A DNA stretch of 11,928 nt from an uncultured Dialister sp. (GTDB lineage: Bacteria > Bacillota > Negativicutes > Veillonellales > Dialisteraceae): positions 1 through 11,928 of the forward strand of contig NZ_CAAFRZ010000256.1 in the NCBI RefSeq assembly GCF_900765565.1. Direction: 5' to 3'. Made by a program: the position numbers and the translations under genes. Shown here piece after piece: positions 11,821 through 11,928 of this stretch. The first letter of the stretch is position 1. The number at the start of each line of letters is the position of its first letter. Below the pieces are notes generated by a model. It was given only the letters and a program-made list of their open reading frames with translations. It did no database searches and was not told the DNA's origin.

Positions 11821-11883
11821 GTTTGGCCTAAAAGGAAGGCGCTTTAATGGGCAGGCTAAGCGCCTTTTGTATTCAGGCCAAAC
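11821..11883. repeat. Nested inverted repeat near the window end
   Basis: The outer arms GTTTGGCCT (11821-11829) and AGGCCAAAC (11875-11883) are perfectly complementary. The inner arms AAGGCGCTT (11836-11844) and AAGCGCCTT (11858-11866) also pair perfectly, around a 13-base loop. A short T-run follows the inner stem on the plus strand. It could terminate a gene beyond the window or be another small mobile repeat. Its neighbour gene is not visible. Confidence 0.6.
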
Positions 11884-11928
11884 TTGGACATCCTAGGTGG
11901 CCATCCTGCATAGGCTGCCCACGCCGGG

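Noticed and set aside
11693..11896. A 67-codon plus-strand frame at the window end
   Set aside because: It is made of GTCTGA and mini-hairpin repeat sequence, ends inside an inverted repeat, and has no ribosome site.

Overview
The window looks like chromosomal DNA of a mid-to-high-GC Bacillota. Strong AGGAGG-type ribosome sites, sigma-A-like promoters with TATAAT boxes and a preQ1-I riboswitch support this. The gene content and style would suit the Negativicutes (Veillonella/Dialister relatives), but that narrower placement is an inference that was not tested. Nine protein genes are supported. Eight lie on the minus strand and one, a HicB-like gene, on the plus strand. No tRNA, rRNA, CRISPR array or transposase gene was seen.

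Layout in plus-strand order: a mini-hairpin array (1-125); a class A penicillin-binding protein (290-2368) with its own terminator and promoter; a repeat-filled spacer; the queuosine-precursor genes folE, queE, queD and queC (3152-5791), transcribed from queC towards folE; an 880-bp repeat-filled spacer; glycerate kinase (6671-7795); an Lrp/AsnC regulator (8187-8630); an orphan HicB-like protein (9026-9406) with a perfect terminator; another repeat-filled spacer; mnmA (9992-11050); and about 760 bp of repeats ending in a second mini-hairpin array.

FolE, QueD, QueE and QueC together make the full GTP-to-preQ0 route. A compact preQ1-I riboswitch overlaps the queC ribosome site, so the end of the pathway can shut off QueC translation. 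MnmA also modifies tRNA wobble position 34, though it is a separate unit. The PBP builds peptidoglycan. The Lrp protein sits directly upstream of glycerate kinase in the same orientation and could regulate it, which is conjecture.

The most unusual part is the non-coding DNA, about a third of the window. It is a mosaic of recurring modules in a nearly fixed order: a C-free tandem-repeat tract (S), a GCGGCGC hairpin (H), a CCTTGAGCC block (G), a ~190-bp imperfect palindrome (P), and a short GCGGC-loop-GCCGC plus CCTCAA tail (T) that abuts or enters the 3' end of the next gene. Two further inverted-repeat types (a TCGAG element, F, and arrays of mini-hairpins, M) are scattered among them. The same letters are used throughout the entries.
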